Shown here: positions 43,226 through 54,619 of the stretch, piece after piece
Numbering within the stretch: the first letter of the stretch is position 1
Layout: every line of letters starts with the position of its first letter
Assembly: GCA_014529385.2 (NCBI GenBank)
Contig: CM043959.1
Span: 1,398,358 to 1,462,357, forward strand
Direction: 5' to 3'
Length of the DNA stretch: 64,000 bases
Source of the DNA: Adiantum capillus-veneris
Taxonomy: Eukaryota; Streptophyta; Polypodiopsida; Polypodiales; Pteridaceae
Position numbers and translations under genes: made by a program
Notes under the pieces: generated by a model
The model's database searches: none
What the model saw: the letters and a program-made list of their open reading frames with translations, nothing else
Told to the model about the DNA's origin: nothing

Positions 43226-44595
43226 AGAGAAAATCATCAAAAAAATAGTCTTTTTTGGTTGTTTTCATCATTTTTCTTGATATTGGGATTTAAAAATTAA
43301 GAAACCCAACAAAAAACAATAAAGCCATGTTTTTCAATGGATTTTGTTAATTATTGGATTTGCACGTTGCTTTTTTAGTGCATTTTGTTATTTTCTTTGA
43401 TTTTTTCAATAAATAGGTCAAAAATTAATAATAAATAGCAAACGAGCTCAGATGAAAAAACTGCAGGTACACTAATGATCAGAAGGACAAGGCAGACAGA
43501 CACAAAAAATTTCAATCAAATCGGCATATGGAAGCGGGAAGCCTAAATTAGGCGGCCATACCTACTTTTGCAGAATTCTTGCAGAATGAGCTACAGGAAT
43601 CCGATTGAGGAAATTTTTGAGTCTAACATATTTCACGGCTTAGTAGGACTAACGGGGGAATTTGGGAAAAAATGGTTCGGGAAGTCCGAGTATAGATACC
43701 CAAGGTAGGCTAAAATCACCTCATTTCCACTTGTCGCCTTTGGAGAGAGAGAGCTTTTTGACCTTCTTCGCACGTATTTTCAAGAGTCCATAGTCGCATG
43801 TTTACAGCGCCGTCTCACACAAGACATGAGGGGTAAGTTCTATACTTATCAATGATCCATTTTGTACGGCCGGTAGTTAGTCTAAACCCCAAGCCCTAGA
43901 ATCTGAGCAGTGCATGAAGACCTACGACCAAAAATTGACCATAGCGGCCTATCAGCTCATCCAAATCCAATGAGACTTGAACTGTAGCATGAACTAACAT
44001 AATAGAACACTTCTATATCAGCAGTTGACCATTCAGCAAGGGTCAAGAGGTGTCCCAAGTAGAAAAGCTAGGTTTTTTGTCAAATGCCAGAATTGGATTT
44101 TGACTCCATAGATAGCTTCTAGACTGGGTCTATACACAATGTATATGGTTGGTTTCATAAAATCAATCAAAACAAGCCCTCGGGAAGTAGAAAACAACTC
44201 GAAGGCAAGCATCAAATTTGACATATAAAGTCAAACTGACTCCAAATGGGCCAAGATTGGATGAGTTGCTTCAGGACAATGTAACGAACAAGTCCATGGC
44301 CTCAAAAGTGACTAACCAACTCCACAGGCCATGTAGTCACAAAAATCGGTGATTTCAGAGTCGACAAAGCATGAAGTGATGCCGGCAACACAAAATTTTA
44401 CCAAATTCAATTTAGGACTTGTTTTAAGTGTATAGAATATGTTTAAGTCAAAATTTTCAAGTTTTGCAAGAAAAAGTTGACTACTGTAAATAATCGTGAT
44501 TATTTACTTTTGCAATATTTTGGCTTGAAAATGATACCATCACTTCACCTATCACTTGTGCACACATATTACATGCCAAATTTGAAGTATGAGCC
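43226..44595 (+). other. Probable Gypsy 3' LTR/leader-like noncoding DNA
   Basis: No coding region. AT-rich at first, then a TATA-like TATAGATACCC near 43690 and pyrimidine-rich leader-like text. At 44486-44507 a copy of the 22-bp near-palindrome seen in the 33-34 kb array recurs (centre CG replaced by TG) with similar flanking text. The region may be the 3' LTR plus leader of the Gypsy or a neighbouring copy; it stops where the minus-strand LINE begins. Confidence 0.5.
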
Positions 44596-45248
44596 AAAAT
44601 AATCTACTGAAACACGATGTAAATGACCCACACCTTGTAGTTCAAAGAACGGGGAGGGGACAGACTCCGAGCAAGCCCGAACTACGATGAGAATTTCCAG
44701 TCGTGCGAAGGCTCCCATCCATCTAGGCGTTGCTGACTCAAGAGGTGTGAGCCACTTTGCTGGTACTACGTCTGTGATGTTTTGACACGTGCTGTAAACC
44801 CCTCTCATGCCCTGAAGCTAGATTCTCTAAAGCTCCTTTGACAAGCCTGAAAACTGTAACCTGTCACCTAAAGTGCGTTTTGGACCCTTTGCCACGGGAC
44901 CCCAAGAAACATGAGACCTACAACCAACCAAGTGGCCTCTCTGAGTGCTAACCATGGGGTTTCAAACAAGGGGTTGTCTCAGACGCTCCTCCGTGCAAGT
45001 AGGTTGATGCTTCTCCAGCATTTCCATAGCTGCTCCCAAGAATGGAGCAAAATCACAGCGAAACAGTCCTCCAGTCTCCTGCTCAGGCCAACTCTACACA
45101 TCTCTATGAAAATCCATCTGGTCAAAGGTCGCTAGGGGCCTCCATCCTGAGGCACTCTAGCACTAAGCTACTGAAGCAAATACTCCTTCTAGGGTTCCTC
45201 CCCTCGAAGTAGTCCTCTGAAAACAAACTTCCCAAGAAGGGCTCTACT

Positions 45249-46334
45249 CTAATGTGCTAGGTCTATGATCCCTAACCCTCCCTGAGAACAAGAAAGAGTG
45301 ATGACCTGCCATGCCACTTTGGCCCGGTCTATCAGGGTGTCACGTCCTGACCAAAGGAAGTTTCTGATCAGCCTCTCTACCTCGCTGATGCAAAACTCAA
45401 AAAGATACAACAAGAAGTGATGTATCACATAGTAGCCAACAACACCTGGTTGGCCACTACAACTCTGTTTGCCAAAGAAAGTCGTGCAGAGCTCCAATGT
45501 AACAACTTCCTCCTGATGGATAGGAGGAGGGGAGAAATCTGCTGCTCCGAAGACAAGTCCAAGCCAACCAGACAGCCCAAGTATGGAACTGCATTCCTTG
45601 GGGGAATCCATTTGAAACCCTCACCTAGCAGCCAATCAGGCGTAGGAGCAGTACCAACCGAGAAAGCCATTGTCTTTCTCCAATTGATCAATGCACCCGA
45701 TGCACAACAAAAGGTCTCAAGAGCCTACTCACACCTGTGAAGGTTGGCCTCCTGGTCCCCCAAGTACAAGGCTGAGTCGTCAGTAAACTCAACATCCAGT
45801 AGCTCATCTCCCCGAATAGGGAGTGCTAAGCCACGTAGATCAACCTGGTGTGAAACCAGAAACCTACTCATCACCTCAGCATAGAACAAAAAGAGGAAGG
45901 GGGTAAGAGGGCAGCCCTATCCGACCAAACGTGTGAGCATGAAACGATCGCCTCTACCACCTGACAAAAGTACCTAACCATGTGCCCTCTGTAGAGAGCT
46001 GAGACACCTCTGATCCAAGCATCTCAAAAGCCCATTGTGCGTAAAGTGCCCTCCAAAAAACCCAACCAACTCTATTGTAGGGCTTCTCAAAATCTAGAAG
46101 AAGTATCACTAGATCCTCACCATGGAGGCGTGTGAGGGCAGATGCCTCCCAGAAAGTAAATATGTTGTCAAGGATACTGCACTCCCTGACAAAACCTATT
46201 TGTGTCGCATGTATGATGCTCTCTATAAGTGGCTGAATCCTCAAACTTAGAGCCTTGGCAATAATTTTGTAGGCTGAGTTGAGGATGGTGATGGGCCACC
46301 ACTGTCGAATCTCATCCAAGGAGCCACCCTCCTT
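45249..46334 (-). pseudogene. LINE reverse transcriptase remnant
   Basis: Visible text: IPKEGGSLDEIRQWWPITIL, NSAYKIIAKALSLRIQPLIE, ATQIGFVRECSILDNIFTFW and LVILLLDFEKPYNRVGW, the RT fingers and first catalytic block with altered residues where AYDRV is usual. A decayed stretch follows, then NWRKTMAFSVG, RNAVPYLGCLVG, RLIRNFLWSG and SQGGLGIIDLAH from the thumb and connection. The active-site YADD box lies in the decayed part and was not found. Confidence 0.82.
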
Positions 46335-46339
46335 GGGAA

Positions 46340-46531
46340 TGTTGGGGTAAAGCCCCATGTGGCCGGTTAGGCCAGGTGCCCGCCCACTATACTTATTCAC
46401 TATGTACATAATAGAATAAGGGGGCTCACATGTAGAGAGTGAGTTTTAGCCCCTACAAACACAAGGTCTTCTCTTCTCCTCTCTTCTCCATTGCTGCACA
46501 CACTCACACATGCTCTCGCTCTCGCACTTCA
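46340..46531 (+). repeat. Copia 5' LTR (192 bp)
   Basis: TGTTGGGGTAAAG ... CGCACTTCA. It includes a long CT-rich stretch (TCTTCTCTTCTCC) near its end. The primer site follows at once. Confidence 0.95.
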
Positions 46532-46533
46532 AC

Positions 46534-46545
46534 TGGTATCAGAGC
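46534..46545 (+). promoter_or_regulatory. tRNA-iMet primer-binding site
   Basis: TGGTATCAGAGC two bases after the 5' LTR of the deleted Copia element. Confidence 0.92.
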
Positions 46546-48048
46546 TTAGGGATTGGGAGTACCATTGGAGCTCAGTGGGGAGGCAAGTAGAGAAGCAGCA
46601 AAAACTGCAACACGTTTTTGCAGATCTATTTTGGCCTACCAAAACGTCTTTATTCTCATGTATCTTGACCGATTTTTTGTCCTCTTCAACTTTGCAGAAA
46701 AAGCTTTTCTCAAAATCTTCACCAATTTTGAGATACGTTGCTCAGACTGCCTGCACGTCTAGGGTACATAGTTGTAGATTTTTATAGATCTATTTTGACC
46801 TATAAAAACAGCACATTTCAGGTCCATTCTTGGTTTGCCCAACCTTTTTTACGTGTTCTACAACTTTGTAGAAGGAAGTTTCTGCAAATTCTGAGCGGTT
46901 TGGAAGATGGGCTAACAGGCTACTGCTGCAAGGTATTCAGAAAGTTGAAGAATATGTATGCCTACTATTGTGGTGATTTGCTATATTCAGAGAGCTCAAA
47001 TTGAGTTCTTGTCATTCTCTTGTTTTGTGCATTGATGTTTTTCTATCAGTGAAGAGAGTGTGAGAGTGTGGGTTGATATGTTCAACACATTTATGCGCAT
47101 ACGTTGAGAAAGCTTTGTGGATGTATGCATTCTTGTGGACTCTCTGGATTCGAGAGTGGCTTCATCACAGGTTATGTGCATTGACTTATGCGATTGAGCA
47201 GATTTTGAAAAGTGTAATGCACGGATTTGCAAAGAGTTTTTGCAAGCATTTTTAGCATGATTGAGAGCTGAATTTTCAGCTGATTTGGATGCTCTCTGAT
47301 ACACATTTGGTACATTCTTGATGCTCGTTTATATTGCCATGTGGATGCACATGATGTGCGCTTTTCGGCGGATGGTATTCTTCACCTTGCAATGGCATAT
47401 GTGGGCTGGTTTTCAACTATTTTGAGCATCAATTTGTGTCATATTTTGGTTGGTTTGTATCCAAGTTTATGCTAGTATATTCCTTGCTTGTAGAGTGCGG
47501 TTGATGCACTTTGTGTTTTGGATTACAGGATTGTTTTTCAAGTTTAAAGAGTTGAGACTTTCGGGCAGCTCATGTATGCTTGGGTGCGAATTTTGCGCAT
47601 GATTTGCTCATGGTTTTGAGCATATTTATGGCATGCATGGTTATTACGGTTATTGTTTGTTTATGCGCATGGTTTGCAATCGTGTTTTGATTGCATGTGA
47701 CACTCAGAGGTTGCTTTGCCATAGTGTTTTGGCATCACATTGTGAGAGTGTTTGCTCACCAGATTATGTCATTTGATATACATGTGGTAATCTCTTCAGG
47801 AGGGAGATTGTTGAGATAGTTTCATCGACTACCACATAGTGCTCTTGGATTAGAGCGAGGTTTTTGGCATCATTTGAGCAGTTTTGCTCACTTGTTCATT
47901 GCATTGATCGCCATATTTGCTGATACTTCTCTTAAATAGCTTATGCCATCTTATGTTAAATTATGAAAATACTTGGTGTATGAGTTAGCCAGGCTTTGGC
48001 TATTGTCAGTTGATCGACTTGTGCTTGGTCTTGTCACAAGTTATCGCC

Positions 48049-49557
48049 ATGGATTTGGCATGTACATCATTGTCAGAGTTTGTGCTTTTCCATACAAAGT
48101 TTGATGGTTCAAACTTTGAGCATTGGAAAGAATGTATGCATGATGCATTGACTTAGTTAGGCCAAGTGTTTCCACTACACGGCATGGATGCTAGGCCAGA
48201 GTCTATGACTGACAATGAGTGGGAGGACTTGGATAAGCTTGCACGTTCGACGATCATGTTACACCTTGGTGAGTCTTTCTATTGCATTGGTTTGGATGCA
48301 TGTATAGCTAGAGAGTTATGGCAAAGATTGTTTAATGCTTTTGGCACAAATGAGTCTAGAGAGATGCCTACAATCAATGGACGATCTTGCAGACATAGAG
48401 ATGTTGTGTGCTAGCATTGTGGTCATACAAGGCATGTACGTAGGCATTGTTTTCAACTGATGAGACAGAGCAGGAGACAACACAAGAGGGATGCTATCAC
48501 TTTGGATGATGTGGGAGCAGATGTAGTGTATGTGGCTATGCATGACGGAGATGTCGACTTTGCTTCCATGTTTACTCTTGACTTTCTTATGTCGGTTTTT
48601 GACGACACATTACCTTCGGATTGGATACTAGATGTGAGTGCTAGGTTTCATGTCATGCCGAGTCGTGAGTGGTTTAGCACATATGCTAGTGGTATGCTTG
48701 GACGTGTGTGTCTAGCTGATGGTTCAGTGCATGACATAGTTGGTTCAGGAGATGTTAGACTATCGTTACCGAGTGGTGCATCATACGTGTTGCGAGATGT
48801 ACGCCATGTGCCAGGTTTGACGTAGAGCTTGATCTCTGTGAGTCACTTACGAGACAACGGATGCCAGGTAGTGATAGATAAGCACAGTTTCAGATTGCAT
48901 TGTGGGCAGCTAGTCATAGCTAGAAGTGCTAGTGTTGGCACAATTGATGCGATATGAGTACGTCATGTCTGAGACGGCATAGTTTTTGTGAGTACGCAGC
49001 CATGCAAAGAGACGAGGCATGTCTCCTCTGCAGATAGGTTCCATGATGCTCCAATTTGTGAGCATGTTGAGCCAGCTGTGCAGATAGTTGTGCAGCATGG
49101 CATGTCATTTGTGGATACGATGATGGATATGGATGGCTTGAGTGTTGAGGATCCAGCCGTGATTCAATCATTCATGGATATGCTTAGGCCAGAGGCTGAT
49201 GTATGTGAGTTAGAGCTAGGCATTGCTCTTACCACACAGGGTTCAGGACAGATAAATTCTCTTGGTGCACATGTGACATGCGATGGACACGAGGATGGAT
49301 TCCAGGGATCGAAGTTCGGGTGTCAAGGTGATTTCCATGAGTGGAGTTCTGAGCCAGATTTGACTGAGATGGTTAGAGTGGCAGATATTTCTAGGATCAC
49401 ATTAGCATTTGGGAGTCTCATTTACGAGATACTCATCTCGAGACCCGATATTGCATTTGTGGTAGGTGCATTTTCAGTGGGAGCAGTTAGTCGTGCAGTG
49501 GCTGACGTTGGCTTTGATGAGGAGTATGGTGTCGATCGCTCTATACTTTCTCTATGA
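48049..49557 (+). pseudogene. Copia gag-protease remnant fused to a pol tail
   Basis: Opens at ATG 48049 (MDLACTSLSEF) with UBN2-like gag text FDGSNFEHWKECM and WEDLDKLARSTIMLHL, interrupted by TAG. A knuckle-like HCGHTRHVRRHCF follows near 48417. The protease region has DWILDVSARFHVMPSREWF, where the usual DSGA reads DVSA, and YVLRDVRHVPGL. From 48988 an open frame of 189 codons ends with VADISRITLAFGSLIYEILI plus SRPDIAFVVGAFS, the segment that follows the RT in Copia. Integrase and RT are missing between these parts, so internal deletion is clear. Confidence 0.78.
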
Positions 49558-49688
49558 TTAGAGTTGGATGCACATAGATTTAGTGAGCCAATGGGCCATG
49601 GCTGAGGTCATACTTGTGATGGCCTTGTATAGGTTTTGTACAGTTTTATTTTCTCTCTCATAGCCACATTGGCCTTTATGTGGGAGGT

Positions 49689-49880
49689 TGTTGGGGTAAA
49701 GCCCCATGTGGCTGGTTAGGCCAGGTGCCCACCCACTATACTTATTCATTATGTACATAATAGAATAAGGGGGCTCACATGTAGAGAGTGAGTTTTACCC
49801 CCTGCAAACACAAGGCCTTCTCTTCTCCTCTCTTCTCCATTGTTGCACACACTCACACACACTCTCGCTCGTGCACTTCA
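49689..49880 (+). repeat. Copia 3' LTR (192 bp)
   Basis: Partner of the 5' LTR; preceded by a purine run TGGGAGGT and followed by GGGAATAAGG, where GGGAA is the target duplication. Confidence 0.95.
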
Positions 49881-51279
49881 GGGAATAAGGTAGATTAGGC
49901 CCTCCCTCATGCTGTCAGGCATCTCTCCTATGTGTAGGATGTACTGAAAAGCGTTGCAGAGATCTGAGCTAAGCACGTCCCAGTACTCTAAGAAAAAGTT
50001 GGGAGTCAGAGCATCCTCACCTTGACATCTACCATGCTAAGGGCCACGTGGAGCTTCTCTAGTTGTAAAGGCAGCTCAAGACTCTAGCGCATCTCCTCAG
50101 TCTCACTAGACAAGGCATCTATGCCCACACCTACTCTCTACAAGCATCCTGGTGCTCTAATTAAGGCTCTCCTGACAACAGGTCACGGTAAAAGTTTTTG
50201 GCAATAGCATGCATGTCCTCTAGTTCTGAAGCAACTAATCTATCATGCCTCCTCAACTGGCTGATGACCTCGTCATGTGCCTTCCTTGTGCCTCCCGGGG
50301 TTTCACTTTTTCAAAGAAATCCCCTGTCACTCTATCACCCACCTGGGTCCACTGAGATGCATGTCGATGAAAAGAAAACTCCCGGTGCCTCTCCTCTAAG
50401 CTGGCAAGCTTCTGGTGAGCTTGCTGTAAACTGCTCCTCCAACCAAGGACTATTTGGATGTTGCTCCTACATCCTCTGCAGGGAAGAACACCTTGTCGAA
50501 GACGTTGCTCCTCCTCTCTCATTGCAGCCAAGCCAGTTGTAGACTCCATGAGAAATAGCCAACTAAGCTAAGCAAGTCCAGAGGCCACTCTATCAGCAGG
50601 AGAGTCCTGCAAGTCTAAGCCCTCTATCCAAAGAGACACCACTCGCTCTCTGAGCGCATAGTCCAACAAGAACCTCTCAGGTATATGAAGCATCATGCTC
50701 CCCGTCCTTTGTGTATCTTTCATTGTGAGGATCATTGTTGCATGGTCTGAAAAAGAAGTCCCAAGCAGAATGCAAACCGACCCACCCAAGTCATAGAAGT
50801 GGTCACTAGTGTAGAAGCGATCTATCCAAGATAAATTCACTCCTCACTCTACGGTCCTAACAAGAGAAGGCCAGGCTATCAGGTGGCCTCACAAAGCTAG
50901 AATGTCGCCACACATTTGAAACCCACAGAGTCATACATAACCTCTCCCAAGCTGCCAACTCAACTCCAAGCACAGTAGTATGGCTACCTCCAATCCTATC
51001 AGCGGGGTCCTCCAACATGTTGAAGTCTCTCCCAATGCACCATTGCTCTGCCTGTGATAGAGACTCTACAATGTGAGCCCAAAACTTTGTACGTGCACTC
51101 ACCACATTGGGCACGTAGATGTTCAAGAAGCCCATGAGCAACCCTGCACCTGCATAGTAATCCACTAAGCCCTGCCTGGCACAATAATCCCTCTGCTCAC
51201 AATGACCTGCTACAAAGAGTCCGCAATATTCATACATACCCCACCCTGGATGCCTCCAAGTCCACATGCAGTTGACCAA
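49881..51279 (-). pseudogene. LINE endonuclease and linker remnant
   Basis: 51279-50857 carries LLMGFLNIYVPN and WCIGRDFNMLEDPADRIGGS, the GDFN box with Gly changed to Arg. 50840-50568 carries SWIDRFYTSDHFYDLGGSV and GTSFSDHATMIL, the C-terminal endonuclease block with its SDH intact. 50549-50253 is the helical linker (QQAHQKLASLEERHREFSFH, DRVTGDFFEKVKP). From 50250 to the Copia border the RT start is degraded. A nonsense and frameshift history separates the pieces. Confidence 0.82.
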
Positions 51280-51299
51280 AACATCTCATAGCGACCGCA

Positions 51300-51800
51300 C
51301 AAAATTTGGCCACATCATCGAATGCGGCTCTCACAAAGATGATGCTCCTGTAGCATAAGAATGTCAATATCACCACCTACAAGGCATCTCTGCACTCCTG
51401 ATGCAGTGGTACCACCTTGGGGAGGGGGTGTGTGTCACAAAAAAGAACTCGCAAAGGAACCTGCGGCCTTGGCCACAACTAAGGCTATAGTGTGCAGAGA
51501 CTCCAGAATTGTCCCGAACATGGAACCAATCCTTGGGAGGAGAGGGAGTTACTCTCGCCTCAGGCCTGGGAAACATACCAAAATTGGTACTCTACCTCCT
51601 CCTCGAGCACATTTATAGGAGAGTCAAAACCATGATTCCAACATCGAAAGTAAGCTCGAGCTGCTCCGATGACAAGTGGGCTCATCAAAATCACCTTGTC
51701 CATCATATCTATAGACTCAAACTCTACCTAGTAGTACCCTCTCCCGAGGATCTGGACATTGGTGATCTTGCCCACATCAGAGAGAAGATGGGCCTGTAGT
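51300..51800 (-). pseudogene. LINE ORF1 remnant (DUF4283-like)
   Basis: Minus-strand translation contains VGKITNVQILGRGYYxVEFES and DMMDKVILMSPLVIGAARAY, resembling the DUF4283-type nucleic-acid-binding domain that begins ORF1 of many plant LINEs. Stops interrupt it and its 5' part lies in low-complexity DNA. It directly precedes the endonuclease, as expected for this position. Confidence 0.5.
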
Positions 51801-52086
51801 ATATCCTAAACCTCGCCCCAACTAGGTTGAGTGCCAATGATCTTACAGATAATTTAAGTGGCTTGCAAGCACTCCACTTCAACCATCAAGCTCGCTTGCT
51901 CTTCTAGTGAAAGAGAAAGTCAAAGGGTAGGCTCCGCTGTGTCGGGTGAGGGGGCTACAGTGGAGTCCCTCTGAGGTGGAGCAGAAGCCGCCATTCTGTG
52001 GCTATTGCTGAGTTAAGAAAGACAAACGTGGTGCGAAACTCCTAGAAGGCTGAAAAGACAAACTCTTCCGAGCTAAGAAGTGGGAT

Positions 52087-52255
52087 GGGGGGGGGGGGGT
52101 GTTGGGCAAGTAGCAACGCAAGGTAGGGGCGGGCGGGCTGAGGCGCGAGGGGCTAGGGCAAGCGCGCTATGAACTGGCTACGCGGTGTTGGGATGGTAGC
52201 GGGTTGTACAGGGCAACGCAGCGCGAGGGAGGATGGGGGGGGGGGGGGGGGGGGG
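52087..52255. repeat. Two poly-G runs near the LINE 5' end
   Basis: About 13 G at 52087-52099 and about 21 G at 52235-52255, in a G-rich low-complexity stretch. Lengths are uncertain. Confidence 0.85.
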
Positions 52256-52325
52256 AGGGAGCGATGGTGAGAGAGAGGGTGTGCAGGTGCGTGTGCAGGA
52301 GAGGGTGCGAGGGCAGCAATAGCGA

Positions 52326-53146
52326 GATGACTACTAGACCAGTGTTGACTTTTTTGGACTTGCAAAAGTCATTTGACGTTTATTGTGATGCTTGTGGTCA
52401 TAGTTTAGGAACGGTCTTAATGCAAGAAGGCCATGTGATTGCCTATGAAAGTCGATTGTTTTCAAGGCCAAAATTGACAGCACAAATTTATGAGAAAGAG
52501 CTTTTGGCAATGATCCATGCTCTCAGTGGAGACATTACCTACTCGGAGCTGATTTTACCATCTTAATTGATCATCAGATATTACGCTACTTCTTGTCACA
52601 GAAGCAGCTTTCAAAAAAGAAGATGCGGTGGGCTAACATCTTGTCCTAGTTTCACTTCCAGATTGTCCATGTTCAGGGACAAAAAACTTGGTGGTAGATG
52701 CTTTGTCTCAAAAGCTGTTAGTCTTGGCTATTTCCACTATTCATCATAGAAGATTCAAGGACATGGTCAATCAGTACGCCACAGATCCGGATTTTCGCGA
52801 TGTATTCATTCAGGAATAGAGAATGGGGAGGAAGTAGCGGGATACTCCATACGGGATGGCTACTTGATGAAGAAAACAATATTGTGTGTCCCACAGTCGT
52901 TGAGGGAAAAGGTTTTGATTGAGTACCATTGTACACCTTTTATGGGTCACCGCGGCATCGACACCACCTTCAAAGGTGTGGTGCGTTACTTCTTTTGGCC
53001 GAGACTCAAGAAAGATGTGGACGAATTGGTTCGTAGATGTTTAGTATGCCAGAAGGTTAAGTTTGACAGGCATCAGGCACAGGGATTACTACAGCCTTTA
53101 CCCATTCCCACACGCCCCTGGGAAAGTATTGCAATGGATTTAGGTT
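52326..53146 (+). pseudogene. Gypsy RNase H and integrase N-terminus fragment
   Basis: RNase H text: TTRPVLTFLDLQKSFDVYCD, ACGHSLGTVLMQEGHVIAYE and KELLAMIHALS, then frame-shifted FTILIDHQILRYFLSQKQLS and QIVHVQGQKN. After a gap the integrase zinc domain follows: EYHCTPFMGHRGIDTTFKGV, YFFWPRLKKDVDELVRRC and LVCQKVK (HHCC complete), then RPWESIAMDL. It stops abruptly at the palindromic satellite. This lineage matches the 31.45-31.77 kb fragment in style and differs from the large Gypsy between them. Confidence 0.85.
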
Positions 53147-53159
53147 GTTTATACTAACT

Positions 53160-54560
53160 AGCAAAAACAATATGCTAATTATCATATCATGTATGCTAAT
53201 TAGCATACCCACAGTAGCTAATTAGAATACTTTCTAATTAGCATACTGCACATTTTTGTTTGTGCTAACTTCCACTCATAGCATACCATAGAATTCTAAT
53301 TAGCATATACAGTATACAAGAAGCTGCCATGTTTTCTCCTTGAAACCAGCAATGGTATGCTAATTAGCATACATCGTATGCTAATTAGCATTCCTTCAAT
53401 TAGCATAGTATGGATTTTTGTTTTTTCTAACTTCCACTCACAGCACAGTATGCTAATTAGCATACACAATATATAGAAAGCTGTTATCCCTTCTTGAAAC
53501 CATCATACAATATGCTAATTAGCATACATGGTATGCTTATTAGCATACACAGTATACATAGAGTTGTTATCTCTTCTCCTTAAAACTAGCAAAGGTATGC
53601 TAATTAGCATATTGTCTATGCCTATTGGCATAGACAATATTCTAATTAGCATACCTTCAATTGGCATATTATACATTTTTTTTTGTGCTAACTTCCACTC
53701 AGTATAGTATGCTAATTAGCATACACACTATACAGAAAGTTGTCATCCCTTCTCCTTGAAACCAGCAAAACTATGCTAATTAGCATATTGTTAATGCCAG
53801 TTAACTATGCTAATTAGCATACCCACAAAATGCCAACTGGCATAAACAATATGCTAATTAGCATACACAGGATGCAGAGACCTGTCATCTCTTCTCCTTA
53901 AATCCAGCAAAGATATGCTTATTAGCATATTGTTTATGCCAACTGGCATAAATAACACACAGTATACAGAAATTTGTTATCTCTTCTCCTTAAAACCAGC
54001 AAAGGTATGCTAATTAGCATATTGTTTATGCCAACTGGCATAAACGGTATGCTAATTAGAATACACATTGAACTAAAAGTTGCCATCTCTTCTCCTTGAA
54101 ACCAGCAAAGGTATGCTAATTATCATACACAGTATACAGAAAGTTGCCATCTCTTCTCTCCTAAACCAGCAAGAGTATGCTAATTAGCATATTGTTTATG
54201 CCTGTTGGCATAAATAGTATGCTAATTAGCATTCCACTCACAGCATAGTATACTAATCAGCATACACAATATACAAAAATCTGTCATCTCTTCTTCTTGA
54301 AAACCAAACTTTATTGTTTATGCTAACTAGCATATATAAGTTTATGCTAATCAACATAAACAATATACTAATTAGTATTATCATACAGAGTATACAGGAA
54401 GGTGTCATCTCTTCACCTTGAAAACCGACAAAAGGTATGCTAATTAGCACACTGTTTATGCTAACTACCATAAACAGTATGCTAATTAGCATACCATTTA
54501 TGCTAACTATCATACCCACAAAACACAATTAGCATACCTTCTTATTATCATATCGTGTAA
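53160..54560. repeat. Palindrome-rich satellite (ATGCTAATTAGCAT)
   Basis: About 1.4 kb holding 14 exact copies of the 14-bp palindrome ATGCTAATTAGCAT plus many near copies. At least three near-perfect copies of a second palindrome, TTTATGCCAACTGGCATAAA, are present, with variants. A roughly 45-bp module of the type CAGTATACAGAAAGTTGTCA followed by TCTCTTCTCCTTGAAACCAG recurs about ten times. Spacing is irregular (about 60-180 bp). Both strands look alike. No coding potential. It interrupts a Gypsy integrase on its left and meets an LTR on its right. Confidence 0.95.
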
Positions 54561-54619
54561 GCCATTGGCCTTCTTTGTACACATCTTTTAAAACCCTCAT
54601 GCCTTTCTTATAAGCTAGG

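Larger units (their letters stand above)
46340..49880 (+). mobile_element. Internally deleted Copia element
   Basis: Two 192-bp LTRs (46340-46531 and 49689-49880) start TGTTGGGG and end CACTTCA, with a target duplication GGGAA at 46335-46339 and 49881-49885 and an iMet primer site. By eye the LTRs differ at about 11 positions (about 94% identity). The interior of about 3.2 kb retains gag- and protease-like coding and a short RNase H-region trace but lacks integrase and the RT core, so the element depends on a partner. It lies inside the reverse transcriptase of the surrounding LINE. Confidence 0.95.
44600..52325 (-). mobile_element. Decayed L1-like LINE split by a Copia element
   Basis: Minus-strand order from right to left: ORF1-like remnant (about 51800-51300), endonuclease (51279-50568), linker (50549-50253), start of RT (to 49881), Copia insertion (46340-49880), RT continuation (46334-45249) and a decayed 3' part to about 44600. 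Sequence continuity across the Copia, including the shared GGGAA, shows one original element. Its proteins differ from those of the other two LINEs in the window. Many stops and shifts are present. Exact ends are uncertain. Confidence 0.82.

Noticed and set aside
31765-52335. 8-bp direct repeat TGACTACT at 31765-31772 and 52328-52335, at the broken edges of two Gypsy fragments, as a possible target duplication
   Set aside because: An 8-mer match is expected by chance in a window this size, the sequences inside do not look like the ends of one element, and the pol fragments leave a gap of about 18 residues that a clean insertion would not create.
53160-54560. CRISPR-like array
   Set aside because: The DNA is from a eukaryote, the repeats are themselves palindromic, spacing is irregular and the intervening segments are also repeats.
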